Shown here piece by piece: positions 51,205 to 60,998 of a stretch of DNA of 62,546 nucleotides. Positions within the stretch are counted from its first letter, which is position 1; every line of letters starts with the position of its first letter. A program made the translations under genes and the position numbers. The DNA is from Caryophanales bacterium UBA6768 (GTDB lineage: Bacteria > Bacillota > Bacilli > Bacillales_D > Amphibacillaceae): positions 1 to 62,546 of the forward strand of contig DKGO01000166.1 in the NCBI GenBank assembly GCA_002453315.1, written 5' to 3'. Below the pieces are notes generated by a model. It had not been told where the DNA came from. It did not search any database and was given only the letters and a program-made list of their open reading frames with translations.

Positions 51205-52338
51205 ATGTTAGGTTTATGGGTGTTTGAATTTAAATTGGCGCTAATAGAGTTAATCAAAAATCCAATTACCTATTGGATTATTGTACTTATGATCATTTTA
51301 GGTCGCCAACGTCAAAAACTAGAAATAAAACAATTCGGGAAAAAAATTCACTCTCTAATTCCCTCCATTTTCAATCTAACATTCATCGGCATAGTTAGTT
51401 CAGTAATCATTTCTATTCTCGCTATTTATTTCGGGCTTGTTGTCAGCTACGAAATTATTATCGTCGCCACTGTCATTACGTTAATTTTGTCCATCATTTA
51501 CCAACAAGTGTTTCTATCCATTGCTTATACATTAGGGGCCACTTTTTTCATCCTTTATTTATCAACAAACCATTTATATGAGCAAAGTAAGGCCATTTTA
51601 CTTTCTGTTTCTTTACTAATTGGTATTTTTATGATGATTGAAGCATTATTACTAGCTACTACAAAAAAACACCACTATTATATTGAACAACGGAAAAGCC
51701 CCCGTGGGAAATTATTTGGACAGTTTTTCTTGGAAAAAATGGCGATTTTCCCCGTTTTCCTATTTGTTCCCGACGGAAATTTATTTGCTATCTATCCTTT
51801 ATTTAGTGTCGGAGATGAACGGTATAGTTTAACCATTTTCCCCGTTGTATTGGGATTTAGCTTTCTAGCAAAACAACAATTACCTAAGATGTTATTACAA
51901 AAATTATCAAGACACATTTTTCTACTAGGTATATTCATTGTTGCCATGACATTCGTCAGCCATTTTTATCCGATGATACTGCCATTTGTCGTATTAATTG
52001 CGATAGTTTTACGATTAATGATACAGTTCAGATCAGTAAATAAAGAATTACGAGCAGACCCTTATTTTTTCGAAATGAACAATGAACCTACCGTTTTTTG
52101 GGTTGAAAAACATTCACTAGCTGAAAAGGCAGGTCTCAAAATTGGGGATACCATCGTTAAAATTAATGATGAAAATGTGTCTACAATAGCAGATGTCGAT
52201 CGTCTGTTATTGCAATTTAAACATGAATATTTATCTTTTGTTTATCGTAACAAAAACAATGAACTCCGTTCAAGCAAACGACCAGTTTATGCAACAACAA
52301 GAGAAGAATTAGGTATTACGTTTATTAATGGCACTTAA
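51205..52338 (+). CDS. MinJ-like PDZ membrane protein
   Basis: A 377-residue protein with about seven hydrophobic segments in residues 15-270 and a C-terminal PDZ domain (about 285-377) with LAEKAGLKIGDTIVKIND. MinJ, which links DivIVA to MinD and controls division-site selection in B. subtilis, has this topology and a similar length (about 397). The start LELIKNPITYWIIVLM-type pattern also fits. The assignment is inferred from architecture, not proven. GTGAAAGG precedes the ATG. Confidence 0.65.
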   Translation: MLGLWVFEFKLALIELIKNPITYWIIVLMIILGRQRQKLEIKQFGKKIHSLIPSIFNLTFIGIVSSVIISILAIYFGLVVSYEIIIVATVITLILSIIYQQVFLSIAYTLGATFFILYLSTNHLYEQSKAILLSVSLLIGIFMMIEALLLATTKKHHYYIEQRKSPRGKLFGQFFLEKMAIFPVFLFVPDGNLFAIYPLFSVGDERYSLTIFPVVLGFSFLAKQQLPKMLLQKLSRHIFLLGIFIVAMTFVSHFYPMILPFVVLIAIVLRLMIQFRSVNKELRADPYFFEMNNEPTVFWVEKHSLAEKAGLKIGDTIVKINDENVSTIADVDRLLLQFKHEYLSFVYRNKNNELRSSKRPVYATTREELGITFINGT

Positions 52339-52362
52339 GTTAACATACATTGGGAAGGATGA

Positions 52363-52878
52363 TTGCGAGTGGGACCTAGACAAAGGCTGATAATAACCTT
52401 ATCTGTAGTATCTATTTTATTTGTCATGGTGATATTGACGGGGTGTGGTGGCCCAACAACTGAACATAAGGGATTACCCGGTAATCAACCACCGTCAGTA
52501 AAAATTGAAATTGATGGTCAGGAATACGACACGATATTGGGGACCTATTGTTGGGGGCCAAATGGAGACGGATATCATGAATGTGCTGATACTGCCGGTC
52601 CAGTTGGGTTATTAGCAGATGAAACCCCTATTCAAGTAACACCTAATGAGGAAGTTACGATCATGATGGACTACACACCATTACCTGACAAAATCGAACT
52701 AGCCAAAACAACTGAACAAGAAGAAATTGATAACGTGGAGTTAATTGACAACCAATTTAATGTACCCGCGGAAAAAGGCATCTATTATTATGATTATGCC
52801 GTTTGGTGGATGGATGAGGACGATCATCAAGTATCGTTGGGAGATGCATTTTACGCCTTTGTTATTGAAGTAAAATAG
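52363..52878 (+). CDS. Lipoprotein of unknown function
   Basis: A 171-residue protein starting with GTG after GGGAAGGATG. It has a signal peptide with hydrophobic core (IITLSVVSILFVMVIL) and lipobox LTGC, giving a lipid-anchored mature protein from Cys-28. The mature part has a CWGPNGDGYHEC stretch that may form a disulfide, and no recognised domain. It lies 24 bases after the MinJ-like gene and is likely co-transcribed. Confidence 0.8.
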   Translation: MRVGPRQRLIITLSVVSILFVMVILTGCGGPTTEHKGLPGNQPPSVKIEIDGQEYDTILGTYCWGPNGDGYHECADTAGPVGLLADETPIQVTPNEEVTIMMDYTPLPDKIELAKTTEQEEIDNVELIDNQFNVPAEKGIYYYDYAVWWMDEDDHQVSLGDAFYAFVIEVK

Positions 52879-52977
52879 GATTGGATGATTGCATTCGGTC
52901 CTTGACTTCTCTACTAAGTTGGTCAATTTCCCTTTTTTGAAAATTGATAGACAAATCCAGTCAGAAAAACAGTAAAA

Positions 52978-53028
52978 CTCCCTTTAATGAATTGATGTCT
53001 TGTGACAACTAACTTAAAGGGAATTTTT
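52978..53028. terminator. Bidirectional terminator between lipoprotein and chemoreceptor genes
   Basis: CTCCCTTTAA and TTAAAGGGA form a stem around a 26-base loop, with T-rich DNA on both sides. It separates the convergent lipoprotein and chemoreceptor genes. Confidence 0.6.
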
Positions 53029-53039
53029 AATTTGTTATT

Positions 53040-55115
53040 TTATTTTTGTTCTACATTTTCATCACCATTAAGGTTGTCCTCATCAACACTTGGTTCATCA
53101 GATGCTGCCACTTCAGACTCATCATTACCTTCGACCCACTCTAAAACTTCTTCTCCTTTTTCATGTGAAACCCCTGTGTCAAACTCGATATCTTTAAGTT
53201 CCTCATCAAGTGAATCCGTATATTCATCTTCAATTTCTGGCCCATCATCAAAACCCGTTTCTTCTTCCTGTCCCATCACTTCTTTGTCCCTTGCAGTTTC
53301 TTCTAAATTTAACTCAGTATCCCTTAGGGTAAAGACGGCTACTTGATCGTTCAATACTTTCGCGAGTACATCTAATTCACTTGCATTATCAGCTATTTTA
53401 TCCATTGAACTTGATGCCTCCTGAGTTGAAGCGGTCGACTCCTCAATTCCCGCGGCAGCTTCCTCAGAAACAGCGGCAATATCACTAATTAGGCCGTTCA
53501 TTTTCTCACTATTTTCCGCAATCTCTTGCAATTGATTAGCCATATTTGAAATGCCTTCTACCATATTACCTATTGATAAATTAATTTCATTAAAACTATC
53601 TCCCGTTTTATCAATTTGTAATGTGCCTTCCTTCACTTCTTCATAGCCTTTTCCAAGAGAAGCAACCACCTCATCAGTTTCACTTTGTATATTCGATACA
53701 ATGTGCGTGATTTGTGCAACAGACTGTGTTACTTGTTCAGCTAGTTTTCTTACTTCATCAGCAACAACTGCAAAACCTTTCCCATGTTCTCCAGCCCGTG
53801 CCGCTTCAATAGCTGCATTAAGTGCAAGCAAATTAGTTTGATCAGCAATATCTTTTACCACTTGAACGAGCGTTGAAATTTCCTCTGATTGTTCATCTAA
53901 ACCTTTCACCTGGTCAACTGCATTAGCCATAATTTTATCGATACGATTCATCTGCTCAACTGATTGGCTCATTAATTCTTCGCCATTTTTTGTCACACGA
54001 CGAACATCTTCCGTTGAGCTAACAATTGCTTGTCCCTCTTTTTGTGATACTAGTACAGACTCAAGGAACTGACTCATTTCTTCAGATAACTCTGTAGCAC
54101 TATTTGCTTGAGTTTCCGCCCCTTCAGCTAATTCTTCCATCGTTTTTACCATTTGATTACTACTTACTTTCACTTCATTCGATGACCTAGTAAGCATTTC
54201 ACTACTTAATCCTAATGAATGAGAAGCCCGTATTACTTCGCTAATTATACCATTCATATTTTCCCTTAGTAAATTAACCGAATCGGCTATTTGACCAATT
54301 TCATCCCTACCACGATAATCCATTCTATCAACATTAAGGTTACCCTTTGCAAGCTCAGATGTCGTGGTCACAACCGTTTTCAAGTTACGGGATGTCATTC
54401 GACTTATGAGGATTATATTGAAATATCCGAGCAATACACTAATACTTCCTGCAACTAGTAATATAATGATGCTATGAAACATACTTTCTTCAACCTTTTG
54501 AACCGAAACCTCTTGTTCATCAAATGCCTTTTCTACTAACCTATTAACAGATGTAATTGTCGCATTTTTTTGTGAACTAATATTTATTTTTGCATAAACC
54601 ATATCCTTAGCATCAACATTTTCACCAGCAATTTTATTTAAAAATACATCCTCTGTTTTTCCTACCATGTCCTTCATTCTTTGGAAAAATACTTGATTTT
54701 CTTCATCACCTTCAAAATGTGTGTCTAATTTATCAAGCAATGAAAGGAGTTCCCCTGTTACCTCATCAAAATCCTCTAACCTTTGTCGGTTAGTTGAACT
54801 AACATAGTCCGAAATGATAGAATGTTGCTGTTCAATTAATAAAGCAATTCTGGACATGTCATTCGTCAAATTATTTTTCTCAATAATATCCGTGACATTA
54901 TCCGATGCCCTACTAAACTGTATGTATACGAGAACGATAGCAAAGATAAACAATAATACCGAAAACGTAAAGACTAATAAGTACTTACCACCTATACTAA
55001 TATTATTTAAAAAAGTACCCTTTTTAGGCTTTTGCCCGTTTGTCTTTGTTCCATTTTCACGTTCAGTTGAAGTATCTTTATGTATAACTTGCTTGTCCCT
55101 CACTGGGCCATTCAT
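53040..55115 (-). CDS. Methyl-accepting chemotaxis protein
   Basis: A transmembrane chemoreceptor of 691 residues. A membrane segment lies at about 43-64 and another near 205-230, enclosing a helical extracytoplasmic part of the four-helix-bundle type. A HAMP segment follows (around 230-285). The long cytoplasmic coiled coil holds the conserved tip, read as [20 protein letters not shown] and [11 protein letters not shown]. The last 70 residues are acidic. ATG 55115, eight bases after AAGGGGG, is preferred over 55142. The ligand cannot be inferred. Confidence 0.92.
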   Translation of the reverse strand: MNGPVRDKQVIHKDTSTERENGTKTNGQKPKKGTFLNNISIGGKYLLVFTFSVLLFIFAIVLVYIQFSRASDNVTDIIEKNNLTNDMSRIALLIEQQHSIISDYVSSTNRQRLEDFDEVTGELLSLLDKLDTHFEGDEENQVFFQRMKDMVGKTEDVFLNKIAGENVDAKDMVYAKINISSQKNATITSVNRLVEKAFDEQEVSVQKVEESMFHSIIILLVAGSISVLLGYFNIILISRMTSRNLKTVVTTTSELAKGNLNVDRMDYRGRDEIGQIADSVNLLRENMNGIISEVIRASHSLGLSSEMLTRSSNEVKVSSNQMVKTMEELAEGAETQANSATELSEEMSQFLESVLVSQKEGQAIVSSTEDVRRVTKNGEELMSQSVEQMNRIDKIMANAVDQVKGLDEQSEEISTLVQVVKDIADQTNLLALNAAIEAARAGEHGKGFAVVADEVRKLAEQVTQSVAQITHIVSNIQSETDEVVASLGKGYEEVKEGTLQIDKTGDSFNEINLSIGNMVEGISNMANQLQEIAENSEKMNGLISDIAAVSEEAAAGIEESTASTQEASSSMDKIADNASELDVLAKVLNDQVAVFTLRDTELNLEETARDKEVMGQEEETGFDDGPEIEDEYTDSLDEELKDIEFDTGVSHEKGEEVLEWVEGNDESEVAASDEPSVDEDNLNGDENVEQK

Positions 55116-55545
55116 CCTTTTATCCCCCTTCATACCGAACAAACGGCAAAGTTTTTGGCCCTGAATAGTTCTATGTGGGCGCTATTTTTAGTAAAGTAAT
55201 TGTCCGACTATGATCCGACCCCAATATAGGTGTAAAAGATGCCAGACTAATATAAAACAAGAAAAAAGAATTAGTCATTTATGTATAACATTTAGCATAT
55301 TCTAACAAAATGTATAGGTATTTCCTATTATAATTTAATTTTTAATTTAATGGAAGTGTAAAAAAAATCTTTTTAACAAATTTATGACATTTTTTAATTT
55401 AAGTTAGTCAATCATTACATCAAATACTTTTATCAGTTCATAGTATATGAGTCATAAGGCTATTAAATGGAGACCGGGCAGATAGGATTACCCGTGTAAC
55501 TGACATATTCAGTACACCATATTTTATCGCTTCATTAGCAAGTTT

Positions 55546-55582
55546 CACTAGAATTCCTTAACTAGTGATGGGGAAGTATAAT
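55546..55582 (+). promoter_or_regulatory. rlmH promoter with overlapping inverted repeat
   Basis: TATAAT (55577-55582) has a weak -35 (TTCCTT) 17 bases upstream. The inverted repeat CACTAG-N10-CTAGTG (55546-55567) covers the -35 region and could be an operator. The rest of the 500-base gap upstream is AT-rich, with no gene seen. Confidence 0.45.
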
Positions 55583-55618
55583 ATGTTAATACTATTCGTA
55601 GAAAAGTGAGGACAAGTC

Positions 55619-56098
55619 ATGAACATTCACATTATATCCGTAGGAAAAATCAAAGAAAAATATATTCAATTAGGTATTGAGGAATTTCAGAAACGGTTGC
55701 AACCATACTGTTCATTGAAGCTATCTGAAGTAATGGATGAAAAAGCACCGGAACAGTTAAGTGAAAGGCAATTAGAACTAGTGAAAAATAAAGAAGGCGA
55801 ACGACTTTTAGGCAGGATTAAAGCTGACTATTATGTCGTTGCTTTGGATATAGGTGGAAAGACAATGTCCTCTGAGGAATTTGCAGATAAAATCCAGGAA
55901 ATTAATTTTAAAGGAAAAAGTCATTTAGCATTCGTCATCGGAGGATCGAATGGATTAAGCAGGGAGCTTTTAGAAAGAGCTAATGAGAAAATATCCTTTT
56001 CGAAACTCACCTTCCCACATCAATTGATGAAGGTGATTTTGTTAGAGCAAGTGTATCGGGCGTTTAAGATCCAGAGGAGAGAACCGTATCACAAATAG
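55619..56098 (+). CDS. rlmH: 23S rRNA pseudouridine-1915 N3-methyltransferase RlmH
   Basis: RlmH methylates pseudouridine 1915 in helix 69 of 23S rRNA on assembled ribosomes. The 159-residue SPOUT enzyme reads MNIHIISVGKIKEKYIQLGI at the start, holds LDIGGKTMSSEEFA and FVIGGSNGLS in the trefoil knot, and ends QRREPYHK. GTGAGGAC precedes the ATG. Its 3' end is the known insertion site for staphylococcal cassette elements. Confidence 0.97.
   Translation: MNIHIISVGKIKEKYIQLGIEEFQKRLQPYCSLKLSEVMDEKAPEQLSERQLELVKNKEGERLLGRIKADYYVVALDIGGKTMSSEEFADKIQEINFKGKSHLAFVIGGSNGLSRELLERANEKISFSKLTFPHQLMKVILLEQVYRAFKIQRREPYHK
56081..56098 (+). other. SCC-like attachment site at the rlmH 3' end
   Basis: GAACCGTATCACAAATAG covers the last codons of rlmH. 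It resembles the staphylococcal att core (GAAGCNTATCA-YAARTRA) except at the fourth base and the final stop. No ccr recombinase is in the window, and no second copy was seen to its end. This is a candidate based on similarity and position. Confidence 0.45.
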
Positions 56099-56174
56099 TG
56101 GTAAAACAAAGTGTGGAAGTTGTGGTTAACAAAAAATGGCTAAATAAATTAGTATAGTTTAAAATAAAAACCTG

Positions 56175-56201
56175 CAGGGGAAATATATTGTTATTCCCCT
56201 G
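56175..56201 (+). terminator. Terminator after rlmH
   Basis: CAGGGGAA and TTCCCCTG form an 8-base stem around an 11-base loop, followed by TCCTTATT. Confidence 0.6.
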
Positions 56202-56463
56202 TCCTTATTAATTCTAATTAGTTCTATATATATTATTATTGTAGTATCAATTTCTGCACAATCATTACAATAATCCTACCTGACAATAAGCCTTTTTAAA
56301 TATATGGAAAATTACATGAACTTTTACCAGAGGATGTAATATATAAGTTAAAATTATTACCGAAGAAAAAATAAATGAGAATATCATTACGTTTAATATA
56401 TTTAAAAAGGGTATAGATCTCTATGAAAAGATAGTTTCTCTGTCAAAGAAGACCTTCTGTTTT

Positions 56464-56573
56464 TTAGGTAGTTTTATATAGTGTTAAGTAGGTTCAGTTA
56501 GTCCGTTAAATGTTGATGTGAAGGGTTTAAACTTTATACCTTGTGTTAGGTGGTGTTATCTAATTTCAGGTAG
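56464..56573. repeat. Imperfect 28-bp direct repeats downstream of the HerA gene
   Basis: The 28-base units at 56464-56491 and 56546-56573 share 21 bases (both begin TTAGGT and end GTAG), spaced 82 bases start to start. They lie in the AT-rich 650-base gap between rlmH and the HerA gene, which has no gene and ends near a weak inverted repeat (56659-56685) that may terminate the defence operon. Confidence 0.35.
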
Positions 56574-56751
56574 TACTCCACCAAAATCCCCCTGAAAATC
56601 CCTCCAAGGAAACAGGCCATATATTTCATTCAAGGGAAGATTTATTATCAATTAAATTTTGTTGATTAAGTTGATGTTTCAACAACCAAGTTTAGATTCA
56701 TTATTTTCTACTCAAAGGTTATATCAATTACACTATTTGTACTATTTACGC

Positions 56752-58611
56752 TCATTTCCATATATCAGTTAATGTGATAGTATCACTTTGTGGTCTTAAG
56801 TTAATATTCTCAATAAAATCCACGACAATAGTTATCGGCATAGTTAAGGCTGTTCCAGATATAATACATACTCCTTGTGCAAGAACAGGAAGCATTGATT
56901 TGGAAATCCTATCTAAAGTTGAAATTGAATTATCTATAATCTGTAAATCTTTTTCATTAACTAATTTATGTAGAAAAAAATTATGGACTTGCGATAGTAT
57001 GGTTGGTGATATATCTGCTGGTCGTTGGCTTGCTAGTGTTAGAAAAAATCCAAACTTTCTTCCTTCTTTAATTATTTCTTCAAATAGTTCTTGCCGATAG
57101 TCCATCCAACCATCCTGTTCTCTAAATGACTGGCTCGATAAAATATTATGGGCCTCATCTATTATTAAATGAAAACTACCTTTGCCTTTATTTGTTTTAT
57201 GACCATCGAAATACATTTTTGAAACTATTAGAGAGAGAAACTTTTTTGACTCAGAATTTAAATCTCGAAGCGAGATAATTTGTAAAAAAGGTATTACAGG
57301 TAGTTCCTCCACTATTTCAATGAAATTACCTATTTTGTTAAGTCGAGTCTCTATTCTTCTAAGTAATGGTAGTATATGCTCTTGAACAACATTTTCGTAC
57401 AATAGATCACTAACTAATTGTAAATGACATCTTATTTCAAATTCCTGAAATAGATTGATATCGGTATTCATGATATGATCTCTTATTTCATATAATTGAA
57501 GAACATCGTATGATTCTTGAACGAAGTCACCTTGGAATCTAAACCATTTATTCTCTCCATACCAATCCCGAAAATAAAAATACGGTGAATCGGATTTAAA
57601 AACTTTTGTGTTCTTAATGTTAATCAGATATTGTTCTATACCATATATGTGATTTTCAAGAATTTCTATCAACATATCCCGAATATCTTGGTTAGGAGCA
57701 CCAGTATAAACTCGTTGAATAAGTGCAATAATCCAATTTGCTAGAGAGTGTTCTTCATCTTTATATTTTTTGGTTCTTTTTAGTAACCTTGAAATGAAAG
57801 GTTTTTGCGTTTGTTGAGTTGCAGAAAATAAAACAGAAAGCATTTCGTCCTCAAAGAAAGTATCGTATTTAATTGGAATCTTGTCCTCTGATGCTCCTCG
57901 TGAAGATAATTTATAGGTTATTTTACTTTTTATATCATTATTATTATTATTTTCAACACCAAAAGACTTTTTATGTACGTATTCTCCATTAAAATCTAAA
58001 ACTACAAATGAACTCTTTTTTGTCAGTTTCGGCAATTCACTTCTCTTTGAAAATAATTCATAATACAATTTGTGTAATGTATTTGACTTTCCACTTCCTG
58101 TATTTCCAAAAACACCTATATGCGAAGCAAAAAATGAATTTACTGGCAATGAAATATTATTATTTTCATTTAGACTTTTCCCTATAGATATTGTAAAATT
58201 ATTGTCTTCAGAAGTATAATTATTGATAAAAATTTGATTTATTTCGCTATTGGTTGGTATATTGCAAACATTTCCAATCATCGGTAGAAACGAGGCACCA
58301 CTTATAAATTTCCCACCTTTAATATAACCAATAGTTTGTATTTCAATTATTCTCTTAATGCTATTCTTGGAAAAACGATTGTCTAAATTGTATTCCTTCA
58401 TACTGTTTAAATTATCCCAAATGGTTTCTGAATTTACTTTAGCGACAATTTTCGTAAATCCTTGTGAAATAATTACAAAGCTATTAACGCTTACATTTTT
58501 TATTAAATCACCATTATGTATGAATGATGCATGATTAGAATCATCAAACGTTGCGATTTTTGACACGAAGCCGTTAACTTCAACAACAATACCTATTTCT
58601 AAATTCTTCAT
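56752..58611 (-). CDS. HerA-type hexameric ATPase of a SIR2-HerA defence system
   Basis: A 619-residue FtsK/HerA-superfamily ATPase. It begins with a HAS-barrel pattern (GIVVEVNGFVSKI). Walker A GNTGSGKSNT is at 169-178, Walker B with LIIDEAH at 482-488, and the LASQRPAD motif at 526-533; a helical insert of about 250 residues separates the Walker motifs. HerA proteins form DNA-translocating rings and, paired with SIR2, act in phage defence. Its start overlaps the SIR2 stop by 4 bases, so the two are coupled. Confidence 0.92.
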   Translation of the reverse strand: MKNLEIGIVVEVNGFVSKIATFDDSNHASFIHNGDLIKNVSVNSFVIISQGFTKIVAKVNSETIWDNLNSMKEYNLDNRFSKNSIKRIIEIQTIGYIKGGKFISGASFLPMIGNVCNIPTNSEINQIFINNYTSEDNNFTISIGKSLNENNNISLPVNSFFASHIGVFGNTGSGKSNTLHKLYYELFSKRSELPKLTKKSSFVVLDFNGEYVHKKSFGVENNNNNDIKSKITYKLSSRGASEDKIPIKYDTFFEDEMLSVLFSATQQTQKPFISRLLKRTKKYKDEEHSLANWIIALIQRVYTGAPNQDIRDMLIEILENHIYGIEQYLINIKNTKVFKSDSPYFYFRDWYGENKWFRFQGDFVQESYDVLQLYEIRDHIMNTDINLFQEFEIRCHLQLVSDLLYENVVQEHILPLLRRIETRLNKIGNFIEIVEELPVIPFLQIISLRDLNSESKKFLSLIVSKMYFDGHKTNKGKGSFHLIIDEAHNILSSQSFREQDGWMDYRQELFEEIIKEGRKFGFFLTLASQRPADISPTILSQVHNFFLHKLVNEKDLQIIDNSISTLDRISKSMLPVLAQGVCIISGTALTMPITIVVDFIENINLRPQSDTITLTDIWK

Positions 58612-60014
58612 TCTATTTCTCCTACATATTCCAAAACCTCTTCAACTTCATCGTTTTTAAAAGACTCATACTTGTTTACAATATCCATTTCCATAAGTTT
58701 ATTAATTGAAGAAAAATTAAGAATTGGAGTGGAAGTACCTGCTTCCTCATTTTCTAATAAAGAAACCACATTAGAGTATTTAAATACTTTTCCTTCATTT
58801 TTCACTATCGTATAACGAGAGTAAAGATTAGGCTCTATATCGTCTTCTTTTATCTCTTCTATAAGGAATGTTGCGGGCGTTATAAATTTTAAATTAATGG
58901 GTTCATTATTAATTGAAAAATTAAATTGCTGTATAATTTTCACTTTGTCTTGATCAGTAAAGCAAAAAACAATTACTAAAAGCGATGGATTGTTTAACGA
59001 TCTTTGTACAATTTCAGTTATATGTTCATCTTGAAATGAAAAACCAAATACAATGAGTAACGATTGTTTCTTTTCAAGCTCATAACTAAGCAGTCTAAGC
59101 ATATTAAAATAATGTTCTTGGATTAATGTTGTTTCAAACTTCTTTTTTGTCGGCAATACTATTTGTAAATTATCGATTTTTTTGGTTAATTTCAATAAAT
59201 TTTCTTTAATACTGGCAGCGATTTCATTAAGAGGGTTAAATAAATGCTCTATTGACTCATTCGAATTTATTTCATTGATCAGGCCCTCTAGGGAATCAAA
59301 ATCATACATAAAAAAATTATCTGTTAGGTGTTGATTTATATCCTGAATAACTAAGTCTAAATCTTTATTTAGATCCGCTATTATCTTTTCATTTGTTGTT
59401 ACTTGTATTTTTGAAGGTTTATTTTTCCTCGTATATTCTTTCCAGTTAACCGATCCATGGCATTTAATTAAATTTATTGCTGGCATTTCATTAGAATAAT
59501 TGTCAAAAATACCAGCGTAGAGTAATGTTTTATTAAAATTATCCGTACTGATAAGTTTTTTTCCATATCCATTTGTTCCGTCATTAAAGAATATCCTAGG
59601 ATTTTCTTCTAACAATCCGTCAATTGCAGACTCTATAAATAAATCATAATTAGTCGTAACTACATTAATTCTTTTGGGTGAAATTCTACTGTTTCTCACC
59701 TTTAAAAATTCAAGTCCATTATGTAGAAATCGAGAATATTCGTCTATGATAGATAGCATTGTGTCACTTTTATCGTGGCAATAGCAAGTATCATTCATAA
59801 ATCGTTGTATATAAATGTTATCTTTAATCGATTGAAGGTAAAAAAGAGATTTAATTAAGTTTTTCCCGTCTTGGTCTACTCCTTCACTCGATAGTATTTC
59901 TTCAAAACTACCTAAAGAAGAAAAGTATGGAGATGAAGCCCCAGCTCCAAGAAGAAACGTGACATTTTTTTCTACTAAACTTTCTTTAAAAATGGATAAT
60001 ACAGGATCTTCCAT
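58608..60014 (-). CDS. SIR2-family NAD-binding protein of a SIR2-HerA system
   Basis: A 468-residue protein with the SIR2 Rossmann motif FLLGAGASS (20-28), TTNYD (120-124), the catalytic histidine in HGSVNW (186-191) and GFSFQDEH (324-331). Bacterial defence SIR2 proteins hydrolyse NAD to starve infected cells. A helical insert (about 200-285) and a C-terminal tail (about 360-468) are extra to the core. It lies 78 bases after the HEPN gene and overlaps herA by 4 bases. GGGGG precedes the ATG. Confidence 0.9.
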   Translation of the reverse strand: MEDPVLSIFKESLVEKNVTFLLGAGASSPYFSSLGSFEEILSSEGVDQDGKNLIKSLFYLQSIKDNIYIQRFMNDTCYCHDKSDTMLSIIDEYSRFLHNGLEFLKVRNSRISPKRINVVTTNYDLFIESAIDGLLEENPRIFFNDGTNGYGKKLISTDNFNKTLLYAGIFDNYSNEMPAINLIKCHGSVNWKEYTRKNKPSKIQVTTNEKIIADLNKDLDLVIQDINQHLTDNFFMYDFDSLEGLINEINSNESIEHLFNPLNEIAASIKENLLKLTKKIDNLQIVLPTKKKFETTLIQEHYFNMLRLLSYELEKKQSLLIVFGFSFQDEHITEIVQRSLNNPSLLVIVFCFTDQDKVKIIQQFNFSINNEPINLKFITPATFLIEEIKEDDIEPNLYSRYTIVKNEGKVFKYSNVVSLLENEEAGTSTPILNFSSINKLMEMDIVNKYESFKNDEVEEVLEYVGEIE

Positions 60015-60092
60015 GCTATTTGAACCCCCTATGTTATCAAAGTTGATTACTTATTAATCTATAAAACTTATGTTAAACATTTGCTACTCCAA

Positions 60093-60788
60093 TTAACCAC
60101 TTTCTATAATATCTAAAAGCTCTTTTATGAATAGTGATACATACTCATAGTCTTTAATTACATGATAATTAACAGAAAGCATTGGTAAATTCAAATTAAA
60201 ATCGTATGAAGATAGCGTCGTAATATTTGGTGAATTCCTGTGCGTCATTTTATTTCTATATTCCGAAACAAACTTATGATGACCCTTCATTTCACCATCA
60301 TTTATTTCTAAATAAGTATGGATTTTATTTGACAATTCTTCATTCTTGTGTGATTTAAATAACCTTTTGTAAGAAACGTTTTTTCGTTTCAGCCCAACCT
60401 CAAAATATTCATTGTATAGCTGTGCTAAGAAATCCCATAATATAACTGTTCGAAATACTGCGTTTTCTACATAATATATGGCCTCAACTTCAAATTCATT
60501 TGGAGTTTGAAACGGACTGAAATCTTTATAATCTTGTATATAAATCATGTCCAATGCATCATACAAGGATTTCTTTATGTAAAAATCTACATGTTTAATG
60601 CTTTTATAGATAGTTTGATAAACATAGTGTTTATCAACGGTAGTACCATCGGTATTACCTGCCATAAATCCTACAACTTCTTTACCTTCCATTCCAATTA
60701 TTTTAAAGTTATCAAATCTGTCTACATAATCTATTGAAGATATTATTTCAGTTAACCTTTTCTTTTCCTCAAATAAATCTGATGTCAT
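60093..60788 (-). CDS. HEPN-domain protein, first gene of the SIR2-HerA operon
   Basis: A 231-residue mostly helical protein with no membrane segment. Near the C-terminal half, EYRNKMTH at 176-183 contains R178-X4-H183, the R-X4-6-H active-site motif of HEPN ribonucleases. The surrounding helices (FRTVILWDFLAQLYNEYF at about 112-129) fit a HEPN bundle, perhaps of the Cthe_2314-like type. It leads the operon and has its own sigma-A-like promoter. The RNase role is inferred from the motif. Confidence 0.7.
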   Translation of the reverse strand: MTSDLFEEKKRLTEIISSIDYVDRFDNFKIIGMEGKEVVGFMAGNTDGTTVDKHYVYQTIYKSIKHVDFYIKKSLYDALDMIYIQDYKDFSPFQTPNEFEVEAIYYVENAVFRTVILWDFLAQLYNEYFEVGLKRKNVSYKRLFKSHKNEELSNKIHTYLEINDGEMKGHHKFVSEYRNKMTHRNSPNITTLSSYDFNLNLPMLSVNYHVIKDYEYVSLFIKELLDIIESG

Positions 60789-60829
60789 CCATGCGTCCCC
60801 CTTAAAAGGATAGATTCTTTAAAAATAAC

Positions 60830-60859
60830 TAAATATTGATAGTCTTACAGAAATGTCAA
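60830..60859 (-). promoter_or_regulatory. Promoter of the HEPN-SIR2-HerA operon
   Basis: On the minus strand TTGACA (60859-60854) and TATTTA (60835-60830) are 18 bases apart, about 42 bases before the HEPN start. No other strong promoter was seen within the three genes. Confidence 0.5.
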
Positions 60860-60998
60860 AAGAAACGAAGTGATCATAAACCACTGACTAAATGCCTTAT
60901 ATAATTCTTGCGTAATCAGGTGTATCAGTGATAGTAATACGTTACGTAGCACCAAATAATTACTGAAATGTTTTCATTTATGGAATACTCATCCGTCG

